DNA of 17,323 nt from an uncultured Coriobacteriaceae bacterium (GTDB lineage Bacteria > Actinomycetota > Coriobacteriia > Coriobacteriales > Atopobiaceae): the NCBI GenBank assembly GCA_900552935.1, contig USBN01000033.1, positions 1-17,323 on the forward strand, written 5' to 3'. A program made the translations under genes and the position numbers. Positions 6,552 through 15,400 of this stretch are shown here, in pieces. Below the pieces are notes generated by a model that saw nothing but the letters and a program-made list of their open reading frames with translations, searched no databases and was not told the DNA's origin. The first letter of the stretch is position 1, and the number at the start of each line of letters is the position of its first letter.

Positions 6552-8003
6552 CTACTTCGCGTGGCGTCGGTCCTCGCGGAGGCCCTCGTACTCCTCGCGG
6601 CTGTGCTCATTAATGCGATGCAAGTCGTCGATGTGGCGCTCGCGAATCTGCTCGGCCTGGGCCAGATAGTCAGCAGCGGAGAGCCTCACGCCACGACGGC
6701 GCAGCTCGGCGCGCTCCTCGTGGAAGAGCTCGGTGGCCTCGCGTACGTGCTCGTGGTGCTCGTGAATGATCTCGCGGACGGAATCCGGGTGCTCGGCGAT
6801 CTCGTGCGCCGCCTCGACGGGATGCGCGGCGATCGCCACGCGCGAGGCATTGGTGAGCACGGGAATCACGAGCACGGTGAGCGCGCCCGCCGTCACGAGC
6901 ACGCTTGCCATCGACTCGGGCATCGCGTCGACGGCGGTCGCGGCCTCGGTGAGGGCGACGATCAGCGGCAGCGCCATCGTGCAGTAGAGGCTCGCGGAGA
7001 TCTTCTCGCCGGCGGGCATGTCGCGCGTCTCGGGGAAGACCTGCAGGCAGACGGCCACGGGCAGCGCCCTCACGAGCAGGAGCAGCCCCACGAAGATGGC
7101 AAGCAGGCCGGGTGCTGCGCCCACGGCGGCGAAGTCGATGCTCGTGGCGGAGATGACGAAGAAGGCCGGCACGAAGAACCCGTTGGCAAGGATCTCGATC
7201 TTGTCGAGGAGGCGCTTGCCGCGCTCGTCCGGCAGGAGGTGGCGCAGGATGAAGCCGGCGGCGAATGCGGCGAGCACGGCGTCGAGGTCGAGCGCCGCAG
7301 CGAGGGCGAGCAGGGTCACGAGCAGCAGCACCGTGACGCGGAGGGTCGCCTGCGAGGAGGTCTCGGCGTTGTCGACGACCCACTTCCACAGGCGCGAACC
7401 CCAGGCGCGGGCGCGATCGGCCTGGAGGGCCACGAGCACGCACACGGCAGCGAAGAGCACGAGCACGGCCACGTTCGCCGACATCGAGCGGGTGGGCGAG
7501 AGCATGAGCGACATCGCCACGACGGGGAGGAGCTCGCCCATGGCGCCGTAGGACTCGATAACGCCGCCCACCGCGGTGCCCGAAAGCTCGCGGTCGCGCA
7601 TGATGGGGACGAGGGTGCCGTAGGCGGTCGTGGTGAGCGCGATGGCGAAGGCGGCGATGCCGGTGGAGGAAAGCCCGAGGTCAAGCGCGAGCGTGGCGGC
7701 GACGGCGAGCGCCATGCAGATGGCCCAGCAGACGGCGCCGTGCCTGCCCGCGCGACCCATGAGCTCACGGAGGTCGAGGTCATAGCCGGCGATGAGGAAG
7801 AGGAACCCCATGCCGAGGCGACTCACGAGCGACATGCCAGCGGAAGCGTGGATGACGCCCGCGCAGTGCGGACCCAAGACGGCGCCGGCGACCACGAAGA
7901 AGACGACCTCCGGGATGGGACGGCCAGGAATGAGGCTCGCCAAAAACGACGACGCCACGATGGCGGCGAGGATCACGGCGAGCATGATGAGGTCTTGGGT
8001 CAT
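6552..8003 (-). CDS. CPA2-family cation:proton antiporter (Kef-type)
   Basis: This is a 483-residue integral membrane protein. The ATG at 8003 has GGAAGGA (8011-8017) seven bases upstream. It has about 11-13 hydrophobic helices through residue 400. Typical landmarks are the N-terminal RPIPEVVFFVVAGAVLGP (residues 28-45), the FLFLIAGYDLDL segment (67-78) and NGFFVPAFFVISATSIDF late in the transport domain. These identify the Na+/H+ exchanger fold (CPA2, KefB/GerN-like). The usual helix-5 acidic pair (DD or ND) is not obvious: the corresponding stretch reads SYGAMGELLPVV, with one glutamate. The last 80 residues are a charged, histidine-rich helical tail without a recognisable TrkA-N (NAD-binding) domain. 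It lies 162 bases downstream of the DUF2314-like gene on the same strand. Monovalent cation export is inferred from the family; the ion is not determinable. Confidence 0.88.
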   Translation of the reverse strand: MTQDLIMLAVILAAIVASSFLASLIPGRPIPEVVFFVVAGAVLGPHCAGVIHASAGMSLVSRLGMGFLFLIAGYDLDLRELMGRAGRHGAVCWAICMALAVAATLALDLGLSSTGIAAFAIALTTTAYGTLVPIMRDRELSGTAVGGVIESYGAMGELLPVVAMSLMLSPTRSMSANVAVLVLFAAVCVLVALQADRARAWGSRLWKWVVDNAETSSQATLRVTVLLLVTLLALAAALDLDAVLAAFAAGFILRHLLPDERGKRLLDKIEILANGFFVPAFFVISATSIDFAAVGAAPGLLAIFVGLLLLVRALPVAVCLQVFPETRDMPAGEKISASLYCTMALPLIVALTEAATAVDAMPESMASVLVTAGALTVLVIPVLTNASRVAIAAHPVEAAHEIAEHPDSVREIIHEHHEHVREATELFHEERAELRRRGVRLSAADYLAQAEQIRERHIDDLHRINEHSREEYEGLREDRRHAK

Positions 8004-8120
8004 GGGGCGGTCCTTCCGGGCGAACGCGGCTGGGCCGCGAAAGATGCGGGCATCGCGGCGCGACGTGAGCGCGCCGACGTGGGCTCCCCCATTCTTACCC
8101 AGATGCGGACGCGAGAATCA

Positions 8121-8157
8121 GCGCGCGGGGAGCGGATTTGCCGCGATCCCCGCGCGC
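8121..8157 (-). terminator. GC-rich hairpin after the acidic gene
   Basis: GCGCGCGGGGA (8121-8131) pairs perfectly with TCCCCGCGCGC (8147-8157) across a 15-base loop. It begins nine bases beyond the minus-strand stop codon at 8166. No U-tract follows, so it is at best a weak intrinsic terminator, or a stabilising or attenuating hairpin between this gene and the antiporter. A smaller stem, CGGCGCG/CGCGCCG, lies at 8056-8076 nearer the antiporter start. Confidence 0.4.
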
Positions 8158-8165
8158 CGCGAACG

Positions 8166-9383
8166 CTACTCCTCGCCCCCGGCGGCAGCGTCGCCCTCGC
8201 CGGCGTCCTCGTACTCGCCGGCGTCCTCGTCGTCCCAGTCCTGCGAGCAGGTGCGGACGATGAAGTGGTACGTCAGTCCCGGGCCGCCCGGCTCGCCATC
8301 AGCATCGGCCGACGCAGAAGCCTCCTCGTCCCAGCGGGCCTTCTCCTCGTCCCAGCGCGAGAAGTGCTCGTCCACGAGGGACATCGGGTCATAGTCGACG
8401 TCATCGGGCTCGACGCCTGCCTCGTCCCAGGCGGCCAGGAGCTCCTCGGCCACCTCCTCGCACTCGAGCGCGTCGCACTCCACGCCAAACGACGTCCCGA
8501 CAATCTTCGCGATCACCGCGGCCGCCTGCTCAACGTCGGAGTCCGCGGAGATGCAGTCGGCGGCGATGAAGGCCTCGAAATCATATTCGTCAGCCGGGGC
8601 GGCGTGCTTCTCGTTGGTGCCAAGGTCGAGGAGGTCCGCGCGACGCATGACCTCGCACGCGACGGCGAACTTCACCTCGAAGGCCTCGTCATCGGGGTCT
8701 TCCTCGTCATCCTCGGGCTCGAGCTTGAGCTTTGGCGTGGTAAGGAAGGCGAGCTCGCCCATGCCGTCCGCACCGCGGTCCGGAACGAGGGTGACGAGGT
8801 CGCCGGCGTGGACGCCGAAGTTCTGGCCGGGCTCGTTGAGCAGCTTGCCAACGTAGTAGAGGCCGTCCTCGGTGCAGCCCTGGAGGGTCGCCCAGAGGCG
8901 TTCCTCGCCGTAGTCCTCCTCGACGATGCTGATACGGATGTCGTCCGGGTAGCACGGGTGGCGCAGGTGGTCGATCGCGGTGTCCTTGCGGGTCACCTCG
9001 CGGTCGGGGCTGACGGCGTAAAACTCGTCGATCGAGGCGATGTGGTCCGCGTAGGCCTCCCGGTACTCTTCGGGGTTCTTGGGGTAGGCGACGGTCGTAT
9101 GGACGGACATCTCCGCGCCGCGCACCTTCACGCTGCACTTGAGCTTGCGCCTGAGGTCGAAGTCCGAGTAGACCGCGAGGTCAGACATTCGCGCCGGGGC
9201 GAGCGCCTCGAAGCTAAGGCCGGCATCCGGGTCGATGTAGCCATAGGCGAGCATGCCGTCTGCGTCCTCCGGCAGGTCCGCGACGCCGGCGGCGGCGAGG
9301 GGCTCGCGCAGGGAGTAGTCGACGAAGAGGACCTGGCGATAGAGGTCGCGGAAGCTCACCTGGTCAATGTTGAAGGACATCAT
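8166..9383 (-). CDS. Acidic protein with a DUF2314-like segment
   Basis: This is a 405-residue soluble protein. The ATG at 9383 is chosen because AAAGGTGA (9393-9400) is a good ribosome binding site for it; an in-frame GTG at 9395 would lie inside that site. Residues 160-202 (ERLWATLQGC..LYYVGKLLNEPGQNFGVHAGDLVTLV) resemble the DUF2314 pattern of Trp, a G-K/x-NEP turn and GD-V. DUF2314 has no known function. The flanks are not recognised. Residues 222-233 and the last 50 residues are strongly Asp/Glu-rich, the latter low-complexity (EDAGEYEDAGEGDAAAGGEE). No signal peptide or membrane helix is present. It sits upstream of the antiporter on the same strand, separated by a hairpin, so co-transcription is uncertain. 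Confidence 0.8.
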   Translation of the reverse strand: MMSFNIDQVSFRDLYRQVLFVDYSLREPLAAAGVADLPEDADGMLAYGYIDPDAGLSFEALAPARMSDLAVYSDFDLRRKLKCSVKVRGAEMSVHTTVAYPKNPEEYREAYADHIASIDEFYAVSPDREVTRKDTAIDHLRHPCYPDDIRISIVEEDYGEERLWATLQGCTEDGLYYVGKLLNEPGQNFGVHAGDLVTLVPDRGADGMGELAFLTTPKLKLEPEDDEEDPDDEAFEVKFAVACEVMRRADLLDLGTNEKHAAPADEYDFEAFIAADCISADSDVEQAAAVIAKIVGTSFGVECDALECEEVAEELLAAWDEAGVEPDDVDYDPMSLVDEHFSRWDEEKARWDEEASASADADGEPGGPGLTYHFIVRTCSQDWDDEDAGEYEDAGEGDAAAGGEE

Positions 9384-9542
9384 GAGGGGGGTCACCTTTC
9401 AACGGATTGTCCCTCCGATTGTGCCATCCCCCGGGCAACTCCTCGCGACGTGTTCCGCGAGCGGTCGCATGCGGCAGAGCTCACGGACAAAAAAGGCCGG
9501 AGCCTCGCAGCGATGCCCGCCAAGCTCGCCGTTGGCAAGTGA
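9384..9542. other. Divergent gap; probable left edge of the restriction island
   Basis: This stretch separates the minus-strand acidic gene from the first trace of the restriction island. I see no gene, no clear tRNA-type integration site and no transposon end in it. The reading frame of the DUF4391 remnant is closed by a TGA at 9540-9542. Whatever removed the 5' part of that gene therefore has its junction somewhere in this interval. Confidence 0.4.
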
Positions 9543-9829
9543 CGTAGCGCGGAAGGGCTTACCCTCAGCCTGAATGCCGCTAACATGGACAAGGTGTGGG
9601 ACTCCCTCGCCTCGCAGACCGCCTTTGGCGACGCGGGCGTGGAGGACACCACGGCCGAGGAGCGCTTCGCCGCGGCCGCCCGCCTCAAGGCGCTGCGCGA
9701 GGAGCGCGACAGGCTCGAGGCGCGCTGCCGCAAGGAGCGCCAGTTCACCCGAAAAACGAGCTGTTCCGCCAGCTGCGGGCGCTCGAGAAGCAGGTCGAGG
9801 AACTGGAGAAGGGCGGGATTGATAAGTAA
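9543..9829 (+). pseudogene. Remnant of a DUF4391 gene (5'-truncated and frameshifted)
   Basis: The frame opening at 9543 reads AEGLTLSLNAANMDKVWDSL, which resembles the late part of DUF4391 proteins. It continues through ATG 9585 to a charged helix (LKALREERDRLEARCRKERQFTRK). At the A5 run 9752-9756 the frame breaks. The expected ending, NELFRQLRALEKQVEELEKGG, continues in another frame to the TAA at 9827-9829. One extra A (A6) would restore a continuous RKNELFRQL. The -KEKQFNRK-ELNAELR- type ending is characteristic of DUF4391, a family often encoded just upstream of type III mod genes. Full-length members are about twice as long, so the N-terminal half is missing and no ribosome binding site is present. 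I judge the gene dead. The frameshift alone could be a base-calling error, but the truncation could not. Confidence 0.7.
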
Positions 9830-9889
9830 AGTCAATCTCCAACCCATTCGCCGACGCAACCAAGAGTTCTAAGTAACGAGGAGAGATAG

Positions 9890-9917
9890 ATGGACAGGAT
9901 CAGCCGGGAGACCCCCC
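9890..9917 (+). other. Likely native mod start followed by a frame-breaking C6 run
   Basis: The ATG at 9890 follows a good ribosome binding site, GAGGAG (9878-9883). It reads MDRISRETP and then meets six cytosines at 9912-9917. As written, the frame ends at TAA 9941. With five cytosines it would continue as MDRISRETPDLTQENIAKIA into the long mod frame, a sensible N-terminus for a type III methyltransferase. The tract lies eight codons after the start, where slippage would switch translation off. C6 is short for a classical phase-variable tract. A fixed mutation or a homopolymer sequencing error is equally compatible with what is seen. Confidence 0.7.
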
Positions 9918-9980
9918 GATCTCACGCAGGAGAACATAGCTAAGATTGCCGCGCTCTTTCCTGACGTCGTAACCGAGGCT

Positions 9981-11936
9981 ATGGATGCAGACGGCAATGT
10001 TATGCTCGCCGTCGACTTCGATGCCCTTCGCGACGACCTTTCTGACGTAATCGTCGACGGGCCGCGCGAGCGCTACCAGTTCACCTGGCCCGGCAAGCGC
10101 GAGGCCAAGCTCGAGGCGCGCCGTCCCATCAAGAAGACCATGCGCCCCTGCCCCGAGAAGTCCAAGGACTGGGACACCACCGAGAACCTCTACATCGAGG
10201 GCGACAACCTCGAGGCGCTCAAGATCATGCGCGAGACCTATGCCGGCAAGGTCAAGCTGATCTACATCGATCCGCCCTACAACACGGGTCACGACTTCGT
10301 TTATGACGACGACTTCTCCCAGACGCGCGCAGAATACGATGCCCAAAGCGGCGACTACAACGAGGAGGGCGGCCGCCTTGTGACCAACCTCGAGTCCAAC
10401 GGTCGCTTCCACTCCGACTGGTGCTCGATGATGTACCCCAGGTTGATGCTTGCCAGGGACCTGCTGAGCGATGACGGTGCGATCTTTATTAGCATCGACG
10501 ACAACGAGTCCAAGAACCTCCGCGCCATCTGCGACGAGGTGTTTGGCGCTGCCTGCTTCGTGAGAGATATCTCCTGGCAACGAACCTACTCCATCAGAAA
10601 CGATTCGCAGGGAATCCCCGTCGAGGTAGAGCACCTGCACGTCTATTCAAAAAGCCCTAATTGGATTCCTCAAAAGTTACCTCGCACGGACGAAATGAAC
10701 CAGGGATACAGCAACCCTGATGGCGACCGCTGCGATTGGATGAGCGGATCGCCAGTAGCTCCCGGTGCGGCGACGCATCAGGGCATGGTTAATGCAATTC
10801 AACATCCTTTTACTGGAGAATATTTGTATCCGAGCAGCAGGGCCTGTTGGCGTTACTCGCAAGACCAGATGCTTGACTACCTTAACGGTTGGTGTCCCTA
10901 TAAGCTCCTTGACCTCCACGATGAAGAAGAGAGGGCTTCCGTGTGCGGAATAAGCCCTTCCGAGGTGCGCGTGGGAGTTAAGGCGATTGTCCTCGCCAAA
11001 TCGCTTTCTGACTCGGCAGAGGAGGCACAAAAGGTCTATGACAAGGGTCCTTGGCCAAGGTTCTACTTTACCGGAGGAGGTAAAGGGGGCATCAGACGTA
11101 AAGTCTATCTTGATTCGGTCGGTGGAAGAATTGCCACGAACCTGTGGCCCTACTCTGAAGTTGGTCACACTGACGAAGCCAAGAAGCAGCTGAAGTCTCT
11201 CTTTGAGGGCTCTGCTCCATTCGACACCCCCAAGCCCGTGCGCCTTCTTGATCGCATCCTGACCATTGCGAGCGACACGGACTCCCTCGTCCTCGACTTC
11301 TTCTCCGGCTCCGCCACAACGGCGGAGGCGGTCATGCGCAAGAATGCCGAGGATGGCGGCAATCGTCGCTTCATCCTCGTCCAGCTGCCCGAGGAGACCT
11401 CTGGCGGCTGGGGCAACCTCTGCAACGTCGGCGAGGAGCGCATCCGTCGCGCCGGCGAGAAGATCAGGGCGGAGGTGGACAAGGCCAATGAGCAGCCCGA
11501 GCTTGGCGCCAAGCCCAAGCCCGTGCCCGACATTGGCTTCCGTGTGCTGCGCGTAGACGACTCCTGTCTGAAGGACGAGTACGCCTCCCCGGCAGAGTAC
11601 GAGCAGGCCGAGCTTGACCTCTTCACCGACAACGCTGCTGAGGGCGCCACGCCACTCGATCTTCTCTTCCAGGTCCTGCCAGCGTTCCGTATCGAGTACT
11701 CCGCCAAAATCACCGAGCGCGAGCTTGGAGACAAGACGTGCTTCGACGTTAACGACGGTCAGCTCATCGCATGTTTCGACGAGGACGTCTCAACCGATTC
11801 CCTCGAGGCAATCGCACGTGAGAAGCCGATATACGCCGTCTTCCGCGACTCCAGCTTCGCCAGCGACGCCGACGTGGCCAACCTCGACGAGTTCTTCAAG
11901 ACGTTCAGCCCCGAAACCATCCGCAAGGTCATCTAA
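9981..11936 (+). CDS. mod: Type III restriction-modification methyltransferase (Mod)
   Basis: Mod methylates adenine N6 in a short asymmetric site and supplies sequence recognition to Res. The open part codes 651 residues from ATG 9981; about 30 native residues lie upstream, cut off by the C6 frameshift (restored length 681). The ATG at 9981 has only GAGG two bases away, a poor ribosome binding site, so the frame as written may be expressed weakly or not at all. Catalytic motif IV (YIDPPYN) is at residues 95-101, and the AdoMet-binding motif I (DFFSGSATTAEA) at 439-450. The IV-before-I order marks the beta class, which contains type III Mod proteins. Residues about 195-420 form the target-recognition region, with lower GC. 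The stop codon TAA overlaps the next start (TAATG). A partner Res follows two genes on. Confidence 0.92.
   Translation: MDADGNVMLAVDFDALRDDLSDVIVDGPRERYQFTWPGKREAKLEARRPIKKTMRPCPEKSKDWDTTENLYIEGDNLEALKIMRETYAGKVKLIYIDPPYNTGHDFVYDDDFSQTRAEYDAQSGDYNEEGGRLVTNLESNGRFHSDWCSMMYPRLMLARDLLSDDGAIFISIDDNESKNLRAICDEVFGAACFVRDISWQRTYSIRNDSQGIPVEVEHLHVYSKSPNWIPQKLPRTDEMNQGYSNPDGDRCDWMSGSPVAPGAATHQGMVNAIQHPFTGEYLYPSSRACWRYSQDQMLDYLNGWCPYKLLDLHDEEERASVCGISPSEVRVGVKAIVLAKSLSDSAEEAQKVYDKGPWPRFYFTGGGKGGIRRKVYLDSVGGRIATNLWPYSEVGHTDEAKKQLKSLFEGSAPFDTPKPVRLLDRILTIASDTDSLVLDFFSGSATTAEAVMRKNAEDGGNRRFILVQLPEETSGGWGNLCNVGEERIRRAGEKIRAEVDKANEQPELGAKPKPVPDIGFRVLRVDDSCLKDEYASPAEYEQAELDLFTDNAAEGATPLDLLFQVLPAFRIEYSAKITERELGDKTCFDVNDGQLIACFDEDVSTDSLEAIAREKPIYAVFRDSSFASDADVANLDEFFKTFSPETIRKVI
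10560..11240 (+). other. Lower-GC target-recognition segment inside mod
   Basis: Between the conserved N-terminal catalytic part and motif I, third-position G/C bias drops. Codons such as AGA, ATA, AAA, TAT and GGA become common, whereas both flanks are strongly GC-rich. The segment coincides with the region that determines the DNA target in type III Mod proteins. This is the pattern expected if the recognition domain was exchanged by recombination between conserved flanks. The boundaries given are by eye. Confidence 0.55.
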
Positions 11937-12490
11937 TGTTGAGCATTCTATCCAACCCAACTGTCGGCACTCTTCTTGGCGCGATTGTTGGCGCCCTCTC
12001 AAGCATCGCAACGACTCTACTCGCCAATAAATACGAATTGAAGAGCATGAGGGAGGAGAGATATAGCATTCGCCTTGAAAAACTCAGGCAAAGCCAGATA
12101 AACGAACTTGCGGCACTTGAAAAGCACGTAGTCTCATGGGGCCGACAGATGGCCAAGTATTACTGGTCCATAATCAAGAAGCTAGGGCAGGAATGCGAGG
12201 TCAATGCGCCCGTCCTCGGAGATCAAGAGGCAAACGAGCTGATGCGAACGGAACAAGTGCAGATCGCGTTCCACAGCGGACTGATTCTAGACGAGCGTAT
12301 ACGAGAGGCCATACAAAACCTGACTGGCGACCCATGTCTCTCAAACGATGTTGAAGAGCTAGAAAGATATTCATATCGCAAAACTCTTGAGCTGGGATCG
12401 GTAAGCAAGTTACTCGGTGCCCGACACCGCAAGCTCCTTCTCTCGGGCCTCTCCAAAGAAGATATTGCGGTTTACGGAGGGACTATCTAG
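11936..12490 (+). CDS. Unrecognised small membrane/coiled-coil protein between mod and res
   Basis: This is a 184-residue protein I cannot assign to a family. The ATG at 11936 shares its A with the mod stop codon (TAATG) and has AAGG at 11925-11928. Its TAG is followed directly by the res ATG, so translation of mod, this gene and res is probably coupled. Residues 8-30 (PTVGTLLGAIVGALSSIATTLL) are hydrophobic, a likely single membrane anchor. Residues 33-85 are a charged helix with coiled-coil character (LKSMREERYSIRLEKLRQSQ). The rest is mixed helical without visible catalytic motifs. GC content and codon use (AGA, AGG, ATA, AAA) differ from res and most of mod. Standard type III systems have only mod and res, so this is an accessory gene. 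A membrane-acting defence effector or a regulator are possibilities, both inferred from position only. Confidence 0.8.
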   Translation: MLSILSNPTVGTLLGAIVGALSSIATTLLANKYELKSMREERYSIRLEKLRQSQINELAALEKHVVSWGRQMAKYYWSIIKKLGQECEVNAPVLGDQEANELMRTEQVQIAFHSGLILDERIREAIQNLTGDPCLSNDVEELERYSYRKTLELGSVSKLLGARHRKLLLSGLSKEDIAVYGGTI

Positions 12491-15400
12491 ATGCACTTCA
12501 AGTTCAAAATCCAGCCCTACCAGACCGATGCGGCAAAGGCTGTGACGAACGTCTTTGCGGGCCAACCCAACAACGGGGCTGCGCCCTATCTGCGCGACCT
12601 CGGTCGCGGCAAGACCAAGAACGGCATGGAGACCCTCGATGGCTTCGAGATGCAGCTTGAAGCAAGCGAAGGCTACGCCAACGCTCCCCTGGCGATTAGC
12701 CGTCAGACGGTTCTCGACAACATTCGCAAGGAACAGCGTACCAGCCATCTCCCAGAGTCCGAGGCGCTCGCCAAGGGTCCCGCGCTCGTGAACCTCGACG
12801 TCGAGATGGAGACGGGCACGGGCAAGACCTACGTCTACACCAAGACCATGCTCGAGCTCAACCGCCTCTACGGCTGGACAAAGTTCATCGTGGTCGTGCC
12901 CTCCATCGCCATCCGCGAGGGCGTCTACAAGTCGCTCAAGAACACCGAGCAGCACTTCTTCGAGCAGTATGGCAAGGCGATCCGCTACTTCGTCTATGAC
13001 AGCTCGCGCCTCGGCGAGATCGACCGTTTCTCCTCGAGCGCCGACGTCAACGTGATGATCATCAACATGCAGGCGTTCAACACCTCCATGAAGGAGGGCG
13101 GTAGCTCCAAGGAAGCCCGCATCATGTACTCGGAGCGCGACGAGTTTGGCAGTCGTCGCCCCATCGACGTCATCGCCGCCAACAACCCCATCGTCATCCA
13201 GGACGAGCCCCAGAAGATGGGTGGTAAGGCGACCCAGGCGGGCATCAAGCGCTTCCACCCGCTCGCCTGCCTCAACTACTCCGCCACCCACAAGGACCAG
13301 CACGACATGGTCTATGTCCTCGACGCGTTGGACGCCTACAACCAGCGCCTGGTCAAGCGCATCGAGGTCAAGGGCTTCGAGGTCAAGAACATGCGCGGCA
13401 CCGACGGCTACCTCTACCTGCAGGACATCAAGGTCTCCAAAGACCGCGCACCCGAGGCCGTGATCGAGTTCAAGCGCCTGGGCGCCACGGGCACCGTGGC
13501 CAAGCGCACCAAGGTGCTCGCGAGCCTCGCCGACATCATCCCCGACTCCGACGGGCAACTCGGCTACGTGAAGTTCCTCAACGGCATCGAGCTGCGGCGC
13601 GGCGAGGTCTGGGGAGACTCCGCCGAGCGCGACATCCGCCGCGTGCAGATCCGCGAGACGATCAAGAGCCACCTCGAGAAGGAGGAGGCCCTCTTCACGC
13701 GCGGCATCAAGTGCCTCTCGCTCTTCTTCATCGACGAGGTCTCGAAGTACCGCATCTACGACGAGGACGGCGAGGAGGGCCTTGGCGAATACGGGCGAAT
13801 CTTCGAGGAGGAATACGCTCGCGCCGTCGACGAGTACGGTCGCGGCCAGCAGAGCCTCGATGCATCGCTGGACGCCGGCCTCGGCAAGGCGAGGTGCCGC
13901 TACCTCGAGTGGCTCCGTGGCATCGGGGCGCACTCCACGCACGCAGGTTACTTCTCCGTCGACAAGAAGGGCCACTCCGTCGACTCGAAGGTCAAGCGCG
14001 GCAAGGACGAATCCGACGACGAGAGCGCCTATGACCTCATCCTCAAGGACAAGGAGCGCTTGCTCTCCTTCGACGAGCCGGTGCGCTTCATCTTCTCGCA
14101 CTCCGCGCTTCGCGAGGGCTGGGACAACCCCAATATCTTCCAGATCTGCACCCTCAAGCACTCGAACTCCGAGACCAGCAAGCGCCAGGAGGTCGGCCGT
14201 GGCCTGCGTCTGTGCGTGAATCAGGACGGCGAGCGCCAGGACCTCGAGGCCTTGGGCGAGAGCGAGGTGCAGAGCGTGAACAAGCTCACGGTCATCGCAT
14301 CCGAGAGCTACGACGAATTCACCCGCGCGCTGCAGTCCGACATCAGGAGCGCGCTGCGCGACCGACCGAAGGCCGTCAACGAGAAGTTCCTCACCGGGCT
14401 TGTCGTGCAGGGCAACGAGGACAGGGCCTACACCCTCACCGAGTCCGACAGTAAGGACATCCTGTACGCCCTGACCATCAACCGCCTCATCGACCGCGAC
14501 GGCGCGCCCACGACCAAGTTCAAGGAATCCGGCCTGGCGACCGTCTCCGACGACGACCTGCCCGAGCACCTCTACGCCTACCGCGAGGACATCCAGAAGC
14601 TCGTCCAGAGCGTCTACGATCCCCACGCCCTCGATAACTACGCCGCGAACGGACACACGGCGAAGGTCACCGCGAACCGCCTCAACCGAAACTTCAAGCG
14701 CGAAGAATTCCAGGAGCTCTGGAACAAGATCAACTCCAAGCACTCCTACACCGTCGACTTCGACGACGAGGAGCTGAGGCGCAAGGCGATCGAGCGCATC
14801 AACTCCGAGCTCTACGTTGCCAAGGCGTCCTACGTCATGACGACGGCGACCCAGCGCGCGAGCCAGTCGCGCGAGAACCTCGAGCGTGGTGAGTCCTTCG
14901 GTACGATGACGAGGAAGGACTACGAGATTGGCGAGGACTCCTCCGGCGTCACGTACGACCTCCTGGGCGAGGTTGCCGCCGGGGCGAAGATCACGCGCAG
15001 GAGCGCCGCGGCCATCCTCAAGGGGATCATGCCGGCGAAGTTCAGGATGTTCCGCGACAACCCCGAGGAGTTCATCGCCAAAGTGTCCAGGTGCATCCTC
15101 GCCGAGAAGGCGACGATGGTGGTTGACCACATCACCTACCACAAGCTCGAGGACAAGTACGACTCGACCATCTTCGCCGAGCAGATGCCCGAGAACATGA
15201 GCCGCGCCATCGAGACCTCCAGGTGCGTGCAGGACTACGTCATCTGGGACTCCGAGGGAGAGCGCAACTTCGCACGCGACCTCGAGTCCGCCGTGGGCAA
15301 GGTGGCCGTCTATGCCAAGCTGCCGAGGACGTTCAAGATTCCCACGCCAGTAGGCTCCTATGCGCCCGACTGGGCCATCGCCTTCGAAAAGGGCAGCGTG

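Noticed and set aside
6447..9542. Plus-strand open frame of 1031 codons
   Set aside because: It runs antisense across the antiporter and the acidic gene, is dominated by R, G, H, E and V, and has no ribosome binding site or domain. It is an antisense shadow caused by GC-rich third positions.
9752..9756. Programmed frameshift at the A5 run in the DUF4391 remnant
   Set aside because: The gene also lacks its 5' half and a ribosome binding site. A5 is not a convincing slippery heptamer, and no stimulatory structure is evident.
9392..9859. Minus-strand frames opposite the DUF4391 remnant
   Set aside because: They are Ser/Arg/Ala-rich with no domain, while the plus-strand frames give recognisable DUF4391 C-terminal sequence.
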